Shown: positions 1 through 8,561 of the stretch, in pieces
How the letters are laid out: each line of letters opens with the position of its first letter
Numbering within the stretch: position 1 is the first letter of the stretch
NCBI GenBank assembly: GCA_017304945.1
Contig: JAFKLG010000070.1
Coordinates: 28,831 to 92,830 of the forward strand
Length of the DNA stretch: 64,000 nt
Direction of reading: 5' to 3'
Source: Rhodospirillales bacterium
GTDB lineage: Bacteria > Pseudomonadota > Alphaproteobacteria > Acetobacterales > Acetobacteraceae
Program-made: the position numbers and the translations under genes
Notes under the pieces: model-generated
What the model was told of the DNA's origin: nothing
The model's database searches: none
What the model saw: the letters and a program-made list of their open reading frames with translations, nothing else

Positions 1-449
1 ACCATGGCGGCGGCCAGCAGGATCACCGGGTAGGAGCTGGCGACCGACAGCAGCAGCAGGCCGGCGAGGCTGCAGCACATCGCGATGGGCAGGGAAAATG
101 GCTGCGGCCGCTTGTCGGTCACCATGCCGACCACTGGCTGCAGCATCGAGGCGGTGAGCTGGAAGGCCAGCGTGATCAGCCCGATCTGGCCGAAGTCGAG
201 ATGGTACGAGTCCTTCAGGATCGGATACAGCGCCGGGACCAGCGACTGGTTCATGTCGTTGAGCAGGTGGCAGACGCTCAGCGAGACCAGGATCGCCAGC
301 GTGGTGTTGGCATCGGCGGCCGGGCGAGCGGCACCCAGGGCGGCCTCACGCGGGAGGGCGTCGGCGCTGCCGCGCGGGGCGGTCGCGGCGACGGCGTTCG
401 GCAGGCTCGCGGCGAGGCTGGGCGGAACGCCGTGCTGGGTCGCGGTCAT
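1..449 (-). CDS. MFS transporter, Fsr-like (partial, N-terminal part)
   Basis: The reading frame starts with ATG at 449 and runs off the left edge still open, giving about 149 residues. After a 50-residue Ala/Pro-rich leader it has the major-facilitator start: a first helix around SVCHLLNDMNQSLVPALYP, then GQIGLITLAFQLTASMLQP and the loop motif GMVTDKRPQP between helices 2 and 3. This pattern, especially HLLNDMNQS, matches the fosmidomycin-resistance (Fsr) branch of drug-efflux MFS proteins in the inner membrane. The substrate cannot be told from the sequence. The unusually long hydrophilic leader may mean that a later start is used. It faces away from the small gene at 672. Confidence 0.75.
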   Translation of the reverse strand, partial: MTATQHGVPPSLAASLPNAVAATAPRGSADALPREAALGAARPAADANTTLAILVSLSVCHLLNDMNQSLVPALYPILKDSYHLDFGQIGLITLAFQLTASMLQPVVGMVTDKRPQPFSLPIAMCCSLAGLLLLSVASSYPVILLAAAM

Positions 450-597
450 GGTATTCTCGCTCAAGGCCTGGACCCTCCCTCCACGGTGTGTTTCGGGACT
501 ATGACCGGCGCTTACGATCACACCTATGCGTTGCCGGTCTGGCAGCCACCCGCAATGTGGCAAACGTTACACGGTCCGCGCTAAAATCTGCCGCAAT

Positions 598-615
598 CAG
601 TGAGAAAATTCACTG
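598..615. promoter_or_regulatory. Crp/Fnr-type operator candidate (GTGA-N6-TCAC dyad)
   Basis: The sequence CAGTGAgaaaatTCACTG is a perfect inverted repeat with six-base arms and a six-base centre. It contains the core half-sites GTGA and TCAC at the spacing used by Crp (TGTGA-N6-TCACA). It lies in the 222-bp divergent gap between the MFS gene ending its reading at 449 and the small membrane gene at 672, 57 bases upstream of the latter. Regulation by a Crp-family protein is inference; one such protein is encoded at 21535. Confidence 0.45.
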
Positions 616-671
616 CATCGCGCTTCGGCCTCCCCTATCCCGACGTCGCGTACAATTGCAGGAGTCAACCG

Positions 672-821
672 ATGGGCGGGCGGCGACGGGAAGCATATAG
701 TGCGCGGGCGTTCTTCGTTTCGGTCGCGTGGATCGCCATGCTGCTGTTCTGCTACTGGGTCCTGACGGCGTGGCCGACGATTCCGCGCCTCATCACCTCT
801 GCGTTCGCCGAGATCGGCTGA
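672..821 (+). CDS. Small single-pass membrane protein, 49 aa
   Basis: I do not recognise this family. The start at ATG 672 is chosen because a GGAG ribosome-binding site sits at 660-663, eight bases upstream; a longer frame from 600 lacks one. The product has a basic N-terminus (MGGRRREAYSAR), then one hydrophobic segment of about 22 residues (residues 13-34, AFFVSVAWIAMLLFCYWVL...) and a short polar tail, so an inner-membrane peptide with the basic end inside is expected. It stands alone between the divergent MFS gene and the permease downstream. A Crp-like dyad lies upstream at 598-615. A TACAAT hexamer at 651-656 is too close to the ribosome-binding site to be a likely -10 element. Confidence 0.55.
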   Translation: MGGRRREAYSARAFFVSVAWIAMLLFCYWVLTAWPTIPRLITSAFAEIG

Positions 822-991
822 GCAACCTGCCGACCAACCCGCGCGCAGCGCAAAACGGCGAGGTCGTCGACGGAGCGGGCGGTATGAGCCTCCCCGCTTT
901 CTGACCGCCGCTGCGGTTGTATCATCCAGGTAACGGCGCCAAGAAGCGAAGAGCGCATTCCGCGCACCCCCGTCCTGGAGGCCGCGCCGCC

Positions 992-2773
992 TTGACCCTC
1001 CCGCAGATCGAGTCGCTGGCGATCATCGCCGGCATGCTGGTGCTGTTCCTGTCCGACCGCCTCCGTTACGACCTCGTCGGCGCCACCGCGCTCTCCGTCG
1101 CGGCCCTGCTGGGCGTCGTCCCCGCGCACAAGGCCTTCAGCGGCTTCTCGAGCCCGGTGATCATCATCATCGCCTCGGTGCTGGTGATCAGCCGCGCGGT
1201 CGCCGTCTCCGGCCTGATCGAACTCTGGATGCGCCGCCTGCTGCGCCGGCTCGACTCCACCACGCTGCAGGTCGGCGCCCTGACCGCCGCGGTTACCTTC
1301 CTGTCCGCCTTCGTGAAGAATGTCGGTGCGCTGGGCGTCTTCATGCCGGTCGCGATCCAGGCGGCGGAGCAGCGCAATCGCCCGGTATCCCGCTACCTGA
1401 TGCCGCTCGCCTTCGGCTCCCTGATCGGCGGCACCATCACGCAGATCGGCACCTCGCCCAACATCCTGATCTCCGAGGTGCGCCAGCAGGTCACCGGCCA
1501 CCCCTACGGCCTGTTCGACTACACCTCCATCGGCCTGCCGCTCTCGATCGTGGCGATCGTCTTCCTCGCCCTCGGCTGGCGCCTGCTGCCGGCCAACCGC
1601 CGTGGCCAGCGCTCCGCCGAGAAGCGCTTCTCCATCGAGGACTATACGAGCGAGGCCCTGTTGCCGCCGGATTCGCCGCTGGTCGGCAAGACCGTGGGCG
1701 AGCTGGAGGCGCTGGGCGAGGGGACCATGTCGGTCGCCGCCATCATCCGCGAGGAGTCGCACCGCTACGTGCCGCGCAGCCACTGGACCCTGTTCGCGGA
1801 CGACGTGCTGGTCCTGCAGGGCGATCCGACGGCGCTGCAGCCGGTGATCGATCAGGCCGGGCTGCGGCTGCTCAACGCCGAACAGCTCGAGCAGCTTCGG
1901 CCGCACGGCAAGGAGGACGAGCTCGAAGCGACGGAAGCCGTCGTGGGACCGAACTCCCTGCTGATCGGCCGCACGCCCAAGGGCCTGCACCTGCGCCAGA
2001 CCTACGAGGTGAACGTCCTGGCGGTCCGCACCGGCCGGCGCGCGGCGCAGCGCCTGTCGGAGCGTCGGTTCGAGCCGGGCGACATCATCGTGCTGCAAGG
2101 CCGCACCACGGCCTTGGCCGACGCGCTGGAGAAGCTGTCCCTCTTGCCGCTGGCCGAGCGCAACCTGGCGATCGGACGGCCGCGCACCCGCGCGCTGCCG
2201 CTGCTGATCCTGCTCGCCGCGCTGCTGGCGATCGGGATGCGCTGGGTGGACGTGGAGGTGGGGTTCTTCGTCGCCGCCACGGTGATCCTGCTGCTGCGGC
2301 TGATCACCGTCCGCGAAGCCTACGAAGCGATCGACTGGCCCGTGATCGTGATGCTCGGGTGCCTGATCCCGGTGGGCGAGTCGCTGAAGGACACGGGCAC
2401 CGCCAAGCTGCTGGCCGACGGGCTCACGCTGATCGCGGCGCAGCTTCCGGGGATGCTCGCCGTCGGGCTGATCCTGGTCGTCTCGATGCTGGTCACGCCG
2501 TTCCTGCATCACGCCGCGGCGGTGCTGGTGATGGGGCCGGTAGCGGCCGTGGTGGCGAAGAACCTGGGCTTCGGCCCCGACCCGTTCCTGATGGCGGTGG
2601 CGTTCGGGGCGGCGTGCGACTTCCTGACCCCGATCGGGCACCAGAACAGCACGCTGGTGATGCGACCCGCCGGCTATCGGTTCGGCGACTATTGGCGGCT
2701 GGGCCTGCCGCTCTCCGTGCTGGTCGCGATCGCGGGCACGTGGCTGATCGTCTGGTCCTGGCCGCTGAAGTGA
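992..2773 (+). CDS. SLC13-type anion permease with two RCK_C (TrkA-C) domains
   Basis: About 593 residues from a TTG start at 992, which has TGGAGG at 976-981; the frame is open further up (TTG 917) but without a ribosome-binding site. Domain order: hydrophobic N-terminal half with the Asn-rich motif FVKNVGALGVFMPVAIQ and GTITQIGTSPNILIS (helix hairpin and substrate motif of the DASS/ArsB superfamily), then two cytoplasmic RCK_C domains at about residues 190-365 (each with a D-x-L-V-L-Q-G type strand), then the second membrane half with GAACDFLTPIGHQNSTLVM. Proteins with this architecture carry sulfate, dicarboxylates or other anions with Na+ or H+; the substrate is not visible here. It is a single gene. 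Confidence 0.85.
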   Translation: MTLPQIESLAIIAGMLVLFLSDRLRYDLVGATALSVAALLGVVPAHKAFSGFSSPVIIIIASVLVISRAVAVSGLIELWMRRLLRRLDSTTLQVGALTAAVTFLSAFVKNVGALGVFMPVAIQAAEQRNRPVSRYLMPLAFGSLIGGTITQIGTSPNILISEVRQQVTGHPYGLFDYTSIGLPLSIVAIVFLALGWRLLPANRRGQRSAEKRFSIEDYTSEALLPPDSPLVGKTVGELEALGEGTMSVAAIIREESHRYVPRSHWTLFADDVLVLQGDPTALQPVIDQAGLRLLNAEQLEQLRPHGKEDELEATEAVVGPNSLLIGRTPKGLHLRQTYEVNVLAVRTGRRAAQRLSERRFEPGDIIVLQGRTTALADALEKLSLLPLAERNLAIGRPRTRALPLLILLAALLAIGMRWVDVEVGFFVAATVILLLRLITVREAYEAIDWPVIVMLGCLIPVGESLKDTGTAKLLADGLTLIAAQLPGMLAVGLILVVSMLVTPFLHHAAAVLVMGPVAAVVAKNLGFGPDPFLMAVAFGAACDFLTPIGHQNSTLVMRPAGYRFGDYWRLGLPLSVLVAIAGTWLIVWSWPLK

Positions 2774-2806
2774 CCAGGCCGTCCGCCGGCGATCGATCGG
2801 GCGCCG

Positions 2807-3091
2807 TCAGCCGAAGACCAGCACCCAGATCGCGCCCAGCACCACCACCGCGAGCGCGCCGCCCATGACCAGCACCACGGGGGCGGTGGGCGAGCGGGTG
2901 GCAGACGCCGTGGTCGGTCCCAGGCCCTCCATCTGCGCCGCCTGGCGCACCGCTTCCTTGGATGGCGGAACGCCTGCCGCCTCGTCGTCGGCACCCAGCG
3001 GCGCCGCGGCGGGGTCGGAGACGCCGACCTTGTCGCCGGTGCGGCCGCTGTCGATATCCGCGCGGAGCTGATCGCTGGTCTCGGCGGTCAT
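2807..3091 (-). CDS. Small tail-anchored protein, 94 aa, third gene of a tiny-gene operon
   Basis: Unknown family. Residues 1-65 are hydrophilic and Ala/Gly/Asp-rich (with GRTGDKVGVSDPAAAPLG and SKEAVRQAAQMEGLGP), followed by one hydrophobic helix at about residues 72-93 (VVLVMGGALAVVVLGAIWVL) that ends at the C-terminus, so it is probably a tail-anchored inner-membrane protein facing the cytoplasm. Its ATG overlaps the stop of the upstream 77-residue gene by four bases (ATGA at 3088-3091), which implies translational coupling. The other two genes of this group are very hydrophilic and have no membrane segment, so this protein might hold them at the membrane; that is a guess. Confidence 0.6.
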   Translation of the reverse strand: MTAETSDQLRADIDSGRTGDKVGVSDPAAAPLGADDEAAGVPPSKEAVRQAAQMEGLGPTTASATRSPTAPVVLVMGGALAVVVLGAIWVLVFG

Positions 3092-3321
3092 GACCGCTCG
3101 CTGGTGTGGGTGTGGTGGCGGTCGCGCTCGCCGCCGCCGCCGGACACCCGGCTCTCCCGCGGGTTGGTGGGCTCGCCCGGCGCGGCGCCGTGCGGCGCGT
3201 CACCGCCGCCCTTCTTGCCGGTGGGCTGGTGGTTCTTCCCGGGATGCTCACGATCCTGGTGGCTGCTGCCCGGACCGCCGAACCGTTCGGTTGCGGGGCT
3301 CTTCGTGCTGTCCTTGCTCAT
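3088..3321 (-). CDS. Small, highly hydrophilic protein, 77 aa
   Basis: Unknown family. The product is almost devoid of hydrophobic residues and rich in Gly, Pro, His, Lys and Glu (for example GKNHQPTGKKGGGDAPHG, ending in RDRHHTHTSERS), so it is likely disordered and could bind metal through its His-rich tail. Both ends overlap neighbours: its start shares ATGA at 3318-3321 with the stop of the 66-residue gene, and its stop shares ATGA with the start of the 94-residue gene. Two back-to-back overlaps of this kind are unlikely in noise and are the main support for all three being real. The composition resembles small stress or hydrophilin-like proteins, but no family is asserted. Confidence 0.5.
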   Translation of the reverse strand: MSKDSTKSPATERFGGPGSSHQDREHPGKNHQPTGKKGGGDAPHGAAPGEPTNPRESRVSGGGGERDRHHTHTSERS

Positions 3322-3518
3322 CGGTCGTGCTGCAGCCCCTTGTTGGTGGTGTTCTGCTTGATCGCGCCCTGGCGTCCCTGCTCCGCGAGGTTGCGGTTGG
3401 CGGGGTCGGCCTTGCGCGGATCGGCCTCACCACCGACGGACGCGGCCTGGCTGCGGTCGGTGCCGGTGCCCTTCGGGCTGCGCTGATCGGGCGGGACGGG
3501 CGGCGGATGGGCTGACAT
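3318..3518 (-). CDS. Small hydrophilic protein, 66 aa, first gene of a tiny-gene operon
   Basis: Unknown family. The product begins MSAHPPPVPPDQRSPKGTGT, is very polar, contains many Asn, Gln, Arg and Pro residues and has no predicted membrane segment or signal peptide. It heads a run of three genes joined by ATGA overlaps (3318-3321 and 3088-3091). The 154 bases upstream, between it and the end of korB at 3673, would hold the promoter; I see no clear -10/-35 pair there. An intrinsically disordered cytoplasmic protein is the simplest reading. Confidence 0.5.
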   Translation of the reverse strand: MSAHPPPVPPDQRSPKGTGTDRSQAASVGGEADPRKADPANRNLAEQGRQGAIKQNTTNKGLQHDR

Positions 3519-3672
3519 GGCGAACTCCGTTGTCGGGGTCCCACGTCAACGACGCTCGCCCCACCCGGGTTCGCCATGTCTCACGAAAGCGGGTCACGCC
3601 CCGGAGCGGCAGCGGGTCACGGCCTGGAGCGGCAGGCGTGCCCGTGCTGCCTGCCGCGTGTGGCTCAGCGCC

Positions 3673-4728
3673 TCAGCGCAGCGAGGCGTTCAGCTTGTCC
3701 AGCGCGGCGGATCCTGGGATCAGGGCCGCATCGTCCAGCGCGTTCAACGGCGTGGCGCAGGTCTTCAGCGCCGCGTGCAGGTCGCGCGGTTCCGGATCGA
3801 CGTAGAGCAGGCCGGTGACGATCTCGCCGGCCGCGTGGCGTTCCTGCATGTAGGTCAGCGCGGCGACCCGGTCGTGCACGTCGTAGTCGGTGTGCAGCTT
3901 GCGCAGGCGCAGCACCGATCCGTCGTGCTGGGTCACCAGCTCCACCGTCCCCGGCGCATAGTCGGCGGTGATCTCCTCGCGCGGCAGCATGAGGTCGAGC
4001 GCGTTCACCGCCTCGTTGTGCTCGCGCACGAAGTCGAAGCTCTTGGTGGAACCTTCGTGGTTGTTGAAGGCGACACAGGGGGAGATGCAGTCGATGAAGG
4101 CGGCGCCCTGGTGCTTCAGCGCGGCCTCGATCAGCGGCACGAGCTGGGCCTTGTCCCCCGAGAAGCTACGCGCGACGAAGGTGGCGCCGAGCTGCAGGGC
4201 GAGGCCGACGAGGTCGATCGGTTCGTCGGTGTTGACGACGCCCCGCTTCGACTTCGCGCCCTTGTCGGCGGTGGCGGAGAACTGGCCCTTGGTCAGGCCG
4301 TACACCCCGTTGTTCTCGACGATGTAGACCATGTTCACGCCGCGGCGCATCGCATGGGCGAACTGGCCGAGACCGATCGAGGCGCTGTCGCCGTCGCCGG
4401 AGACGCCGAGATAGATCAGCTCCCGATTGGCGATGTTGGCACCGGTGGCGACCGAGGGCATGCGCCCGTGCACCGAGTTGAACCCGTGCGAGGCCCCCAG
4501 GAAATACGTGGGTGTCTTGGACGAGCAGCCGATGCCGGACAGCTTGGCGACGCGGTGCGGCGCGATGTCGAGCTCGAAGCAGGCGCGCACGATCGCGGCA
4601 CTGATCGAATCATGGCCGCAGCCGGCGCACAGCGTGGAGACCGGGCCTTCGTAGTCGCGCCGCGTGTAGCCGAGGGCGTTCTTCTGCAGGTCGGGGTGGT
4701 GCAGCTTGGGTTTCGGCAGGAAGGTCAT
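3673..4728 (-). CDS. korB: 2-oxoacid:ferredoxin oxidoreductase, beta subunit (thiamine-diphosphate subunit)
   Basis: 351 residues, the expected length for the beta subunit of 2-oxoglutarate or pyruvate ferredoxin oxidoreductases. It oxidatively decarboxylates a 2-oxoacid with CoA to acyl-CoA and CO2, passing electrons to an Fe-S cluster. Visible motifs: cluster cysteines in LCAGCGH and GIGCSSKTP and a further DCISPC, the thiamine-diphosphate Mg motif SGDGDSASIG, and VENNGVYGLTKGQ of the KorB type. The start ATG at 4728 overlaps the stop of korA (ATGA). With the alpha and flavoprotein genes upstream it forms a three-subunit enzyme. I favour 2-oxoglutarate as substrate because of resemblance to KorB, but the sequence alone does not exclude another 2-oxoacid. 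Confidence 0.88.
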   Translation of the reverse strand: MTFLPKPKLHHPDLQKNALGYTRRDYEGPVSTLCAGCGHDSISAAIVRACFELDIAPHRVAKLSGIGCSSKTPTYFLGASHGFNSVHGRMPSVATGANIANRELIYLGVSGDGDSASIGLGQFAHAMRRGVNMVYIVENNGVYGLTKGQFSATADKGAKSKRGVVNTDEPIDLVGLALQLGATFVARSFSGDKAQLVPLIEAALKHQGAAFIDCISPCVAFNNHEGSTKSFDFVREHNEAVNALDLMLPREEITADYAPGTVELVTQHDGSVLRLRKLHTDYDVHDRVAALTYMQERHAAGEIVTGLLYVDPEPRDLHAALKTCATPLNALDDAALIPGSAALDKLNASLR

Positions 4729-6587
4729 GACACCACCTCTCGCAGGGAGGCCACCGGCGTGGGTTGCAGCCGGCGCGCGATGGCGTCGGCGATGAAGCGG
4801 GCGGTGATCGGCGTGCCGTCGTAATGGACGATCTTGCCCAGCCGCTTCGGGTCGATCTCCAGCTCGTTCACCAGCAACGAGCGGAGTTGGCCGTCACGGT
4901 TCTGCTCGACCACGAAGACATGGTCGTGCGCCGCGATGAAGGCCGCGACCTCGTCGCCGAACGGGAAGCCGCGCACCCGGCAGAGGTCGAGCGTGATGCC
5001 CTGTTCCGCCAGGATCTCGTCCGCCTCGGCCATCGCCGGGCTGGTGGTGCCGAAATAGATCGCGCCGTATTTCGCCCGGTCCGGGGCGGAGCGGATGATG
5101 GCGGGCGGCACCAGGGTGCGGGCGGTGTGATGCTTCTTCAGCAGCCGCTCCATGTTCTCCTGGTAGTCGTGGCCTTCTTCCGAGTAGCGGGCCATCGCAT
5201 CCTTCGACGTGCCGCGGGTGAAGAACGCGCCCTTGGTGGGATGCGTGCCAGGCAGCGTGCGGTAGGGAATGCCGTCCCCGTCGACGTCGAGGTAGCGGCC
5301 GAACTTCTTGCCGGCCTGCAGCTCCGCTGCCGTCATCACCTTGCCGCGGTCGAGCTTGCGGGTGTCGTCCCACTGGAACGGGCGGCACAGGCGGTCGTTC
5401 ATGCCGATCTCGAGTTCCAGCATGACGAAGATCGGCGTCTGCAGCCGGTCGGCGAGGTCGAAGGCGAGCGCTCCGAACTCGAAGCACTCGTACGGATCCT
5501 CGGGGAACAGCAGCACGTGCTTGGTGTCGCCGTGCGAGGCGTAGGCGCAGGACAGGATATCGGTCTGCTGCGTGCGCGTCGGCATGCCGGTGGAGGGACC
5601 GGCGCGCTGCACGTCGAAGATCACCGCCGGGATCTCGGCGAAATAGGCGAGGCCGATGAACTCCTGCATCAGCGAGATGCCGGGGCCCGAGGTCGCGGTG
5701 AAGGCGCGGGCCCCGTTCCAGGCGGCGCCGATCACCATGCCGATGGAGGCGAGTTCGTCCTCCGCCTGCACGATGGCGAACTTGTTGGTGCCGGTTTCCT
5801 TGTCCACGCGGAAGCGCTGGCACCAGCGGGTGAACGCCTCGGCGAGGGAGGAGGACGGGGTGATCGGATACCAGGCGCAGACGGTGGCGCCGCCATACAC
5901 GGCGCCGAGCGCGGCCGCGCTGTTGCCCTCGACGAAGATGCGGTCGCCGACGGCGTCCGCGCGCTTCAGCCGCAGGCCGATCGGCGCCTCGAGATTCGCC
6001 GTCACCCAGTCGCGGCCCATGTGCAGCGCCTGCACGTTGGCGGCGATCAGCTTGTCACGGCCCTTGAACTGTTCGGCCAGCAACTGCTCGATCGCGGCCG
6101 GGTCCATGTCCAGCAGCATCGACAGCGCGCCGAGCCCGACGATGTTCTTGAACAACTGCCTTTCGCGGGTCGACTTGTAGGCGGCGTTGGTGATCTCGGT
6201 GAGCGGCACGCCGATCACCACGATGTCGCGGCGGAACTTCGACGCCGGCAGCACCTTGGTGTTGTCGTAGAACAGGTAGCCGCCGGGGGCGATGTCCGCG
6301 ATGTCCTGGTCCCAGGTCTGCGGGTTCATCTGCACCATCAGGTCGGCCCCGCCGCCGCGCGCGCCGAGATAGCCCTTCTCCGACACCCGGACCTCATACC
6401 ACGTGGGCAGGCCCTGGATGTTGGAGGGGAAGATGTTGCGCGGCGTCGCCGGGATGCCCATGCGCAGCACCGACTTGGCGAACAGGGCGTTCGCGCTGGC
6501 GGAACCGGAACCGTTGACGTTGGCGAACTTGACGACGAAGTCGTTGACCCGCTGGAGGCCTTCCACGCGGTCTACTTGCTGCAGCAT
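4725..6587 (-). CDS. korA: 2-oxoacid:ferredoxin oxidoreductase, alpha subunit (fused gamma-alpha type)
   Basis: About 620 residues from ATG 6587. The frame is open to 6671, but the ATG at 6587 starts directly before the conserved gamma domain and overlaps the preceding gene by only 16 bases. Domain order: gamma-type (POR_N-associated) domain at about 10-190 with KFANVNGSGSASAN and GGGADLMVQMNP, then the pyrimidine-binding alpha domain beginning GNSAAALGAVYGGATVCAWYPITPSSSLAEAF, then QAEDELASIGMVIGAAWNGARAFTATSGPG and a C-terminal transketolase-like domain ending with FVVEQNRDGQLRSLL. This fused layout is the standard one for KorA of aerobic bacteria. It is co-transcribed between the flavoprotein subunit and korB. 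Confidence 0.88.
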   Translation of the reverse strand: MLQQVDRVEGLQRVNDFVVKFANVNGSGSASANALFAKSVLRMGIPATPRNIFPSNIQGLPTWYEVRVSEKGYLGARGGGADLMVQMNPQTWDQDIADIAPGGYLFYDNTKVLPASKFRRDIVVIGVPLTEITNAAYKSTRERQLFKNIVGLGALSMLLDMDPAAIEQLLAEQFKGRDKLIAANVQALHMGRDWVTANLEAPIGLRLKRADAVGDRIFVEGNSAAALGAVYGGATVCAWYPITPSSSLAEAFTRWCQRFRVDKETGTNKFAIVQAEDELASIGMVIGAAWNGARAFTATSGPGISLMQEFIGLAYFAEIPAVIFDVQRAGPSTGMPTRTQQTDILSCAYASHGDTKHVLLFPEDPYECFEFGALAFDLADRLQTPIFVMLELEIGMNDRLCRPFQWDDTRKLDRGKVMTAAELQAGKKFGRYLDVDGDGIPYRTLPGTHPTKGAFFTRGTSKDAMARYSEEGHDYQENMERLLKKHHTARTLVPPAIIRSAPDRAKYGAIYFGTTSPAMAEADEILAEQGITLDLCRVRGFPFGDEVAAFIAAHDHVFVVEQNRDGQLRSLLVNELEIDPKRLGKIVHYDGTPITARFIADAIARRLQPTPVASLREVVS

Positions 6588-8362
6588 GCGGCCCCCGCTT
6601 GCGCGACGTCGATCAGATAGCGTTGCATGTCCCAGGCGCCGGTCGGACAGCGTTCGGCGCACAGGCCGCAATGCAGGCAGACGTCCTCGTCCTTCGCCAT
6701 GATGCGGCCGGTCTTCAGCGTGCCGGAGACGTAGATCTCCTGCGTCAGGTTCTGCGCCGGCGCGTTCAGCCGGGTGCGCAGCTCCGCCTCCTCACCGTTG
6801 CGGGTGAAGGTGATGCAGTCCACCGGGCAGATGTCGACGCAGGCGTCGCACTCGATGCACAAATTGTCGGTGAAGACCGTCTGCACGTCGCAGTTCAGGC
6901 AGCGTTGCGCCTCGGCATAGGCGAGCTCCGGATCGAAGCCCAGTTCCACCTCGGCCTTGATGTCCTTCAGCGCCTGCAGCTTCTCCCGATGCGGCACCTT
7001 GTAGCGGAGATCGAGGGAGACGGCGTTGTCGTAGCTCCACTCGTGGATCCCCATCTTCTGGCTGGAGACGAGCATTCCCGGCGGCGGTCGCTCTCGCAGG
7101 TCCTCCCCCTGGCAGAACCTGTCGATGGAGATCGCGGCGGCATGGCCGTGCGCCACGGCCCAGATGATGTTCTTGGGCCCGAACGCCGCGTCGCCGCCGA
7201 AGAACACCTTCGGATGGGTGGACTGGAAGGTCACCTCGTCCACTTCCGGCATGTCCCAGCGGTCGTCGAAGGTGAGGCCGATATCGCGCTCGATCCAGGG
7301 GAAGGCATTCTCCTGCCCCACGGCCACCAGCACGTCGTCGCATTCGAAGAACTGGTCGGGCTCTCCGGTCGGCACGAGCTGCCGCCGGCCGCGCGCGTCG
7401 TACTCGGCCTTCACCTTTTCGAACGTCATGCCGTAGAGGCGGCCGTTGTCGTGCTTGAACTCCTTCGGCACGAGATAGTTGAGGATCGGGATGTCCTCGG
7501 CGATCGCGTCTTCCTTCTCCCAGGGCGAGGCCTTCATCTCCTCGAACCCGGAGCGGACGATCACCTTCACGTCCTCGCCGCCCAGGCGGCGGGAGGAGCG
7601 GCAGCAATCCATGGCGGTGTTGCCGCCGCCCAGCACGATCACCCGCCGGCCGATCTTCGTGATGTGGCCGAAGGAGACGGAGGACAGCCAGTCGATGCCG
7701 ATATGGATGTTGGTGGCGGCTTCCTGGCGGCCGGGGATGGGCAGGTCACGGCCGCGCGGCGCACCGGAGCCGACGAAGACGGCGTCGTAGCCCTCGTCGA
7801 GCAGCGCCTTCAGGCTGTCGACCCGCTGGCCGAGACGCATCTCGGGACCGAGGCGGGTGATGTAGCCCACCTCCTCGTCGATGACCTCCTCGGGCAGACG
7901 GAACTTGGGGATCTGGCTGCGGATCATGCCGCCCGCGCGCGCGTCCCCGTCGAACACCACACAGTGATAGCCCAGCGGTGCGAGATCGCGGACCACGGTC
8001 ATCGAGGCCGGTCCGGCGCCGACCAGGGCGATGCGCTTGCCGTTCGGGGCTGCCGCGGGGGCGGGCATGCGGGGCCCGACATCGCCCTTGTAATCGGCCG
8101 CGACGCGCTTGAGGCGGCAGATCGCGACGGGCTCCTCCTCGACCCGGCCACGGCGGCAGGCGGGCTCGCAGGGACGGTCGCAGGTGCGCCCGAGAATCCC
8201 CGGGAACACGTTCGACTTCCAGTTGACCATGTAGGCGTCGGCATAATGACCTGCCGCGATCATCCGGATGTATTCCGGGACCGGGGTATGAGCCGGACAG
8301 GCCCACTGGCAATCGACGACCTTATGGAAGTAATCGGGGTTCCCGATATCCGTGGGCTGCAA
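6572..8362 (-). CDS. GltD-like FAD/NADPH and Fe-S subunit of the 2-oxoacid:NADP+ oxidoreductase
   Basis: 596 residues from a TTG start at 8362, with AAGGAA nine to fourteen bases upstream. Domains: an N-terminal Fe-S-binding region ([15 protein letters not shown] and [15 protein letters not shown], as in glutamate synthase small subunits), an FAD Rossmann fold ([12 protein letters not shown]), an NADPH Rossmann fold ([13 protein letters not shown]), and at about residues 505-575 two [4Fe-4S] ferredoxin motifs ([12 protein letters not shown] and [12 protein letters not shown]). Such a subunit would pass electrons from the KorAB cluster to NADP+. The same trio, with subunits of similar size, is known from the 2-oxoglutarate:NADP+ oxidoreductase of Azoarcus evansii. 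It heads the operon and is divergent from the MHS symporter at 8562. Confidence 0.85.
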   Translation of the reverse strand: MQPTDIGNPDYFHKVVDCQWACPAHTPVPEYIRMIAAGHYADAYMVNWKSNVFPGILGRTCDRPCEPACRRGRVEEEPVAICRLKRVAADYKGDVGPRMPAPAAAPNGKRIALVGAGPASMTVVRDLAPLGYHCVVFDGDARAGGMIRSQIPKFRLPEEVIDEEVGYITRLGPEMRLGQRVDSLKALLDEGYDAVFVGSGAPRGRDLPIPGRQEAATNIHIGIDWLSSVSFGHITKIGRRVIVLGGGNTAMDCCRSSRRLGGEDVKVIVRSGFEEMKASPWEKEDAIAEDIPILNYLVPKEFKHDNGRLYGMTFEKVKAEYDARGRRQLVPTGEPDQFFECDDVLVAVGQENAFPWIERDIGLTFDDRWDMPEVDEVTFQSTHPKVFFGGDAAFGPKNIIWAVAHGHAAAISIDRFCQGEDLRERPPPGMLVSSQKMGIHEWSYDNAVSLDLRYKVPHREKLQALKDIKAEVELGFDPELAYAEAQRCLNCDVQTVFTDNLCIECDACVDICPVDCITFTRNGEEAELRTRLNAPAQNLTQEIYVSGTLKTGRIMAKDEDVCLHCGLCAERCPTGAWDMQRYLIDVAQAGAACCSK

Positions 8363-8561
8363 GCTTGGTTCCTTTCCTCCCGCCGGACCAGCATCTGCCA
8401 GCGGTCCTGAGCGAAACGCTCGGGCTTCTGCGACCCTTGTCTCGTTTCGTCAATCCAGCGTAAGCGCAGTTCAGGGTTCGATCAATGTCCGGTGCAGCCG
8501 TGCGATGCTCGGTCGATCGTCGCCTCCACCAGGGCGGTGCACGTCCTGCCGAGGAGCCTCG

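Noticed and set aside
651..656. TACAAT as -10 box for the 49-aa gene
   Set aside because: Transcription from it would begin at the ribosome-binding site, and no -35 hexamer stands 16-18 bases upstream.
752..2641. 629-aa open frame on the minus strand
   Set aside because: It is the antisense shadow of the SLC13-type permease; the product is a low-complexity Arg/Gln/His-rich string with no family features. Similar long antisense frames opposite korA, the RND permease and the Lhr helicase were rejected for the same reason.
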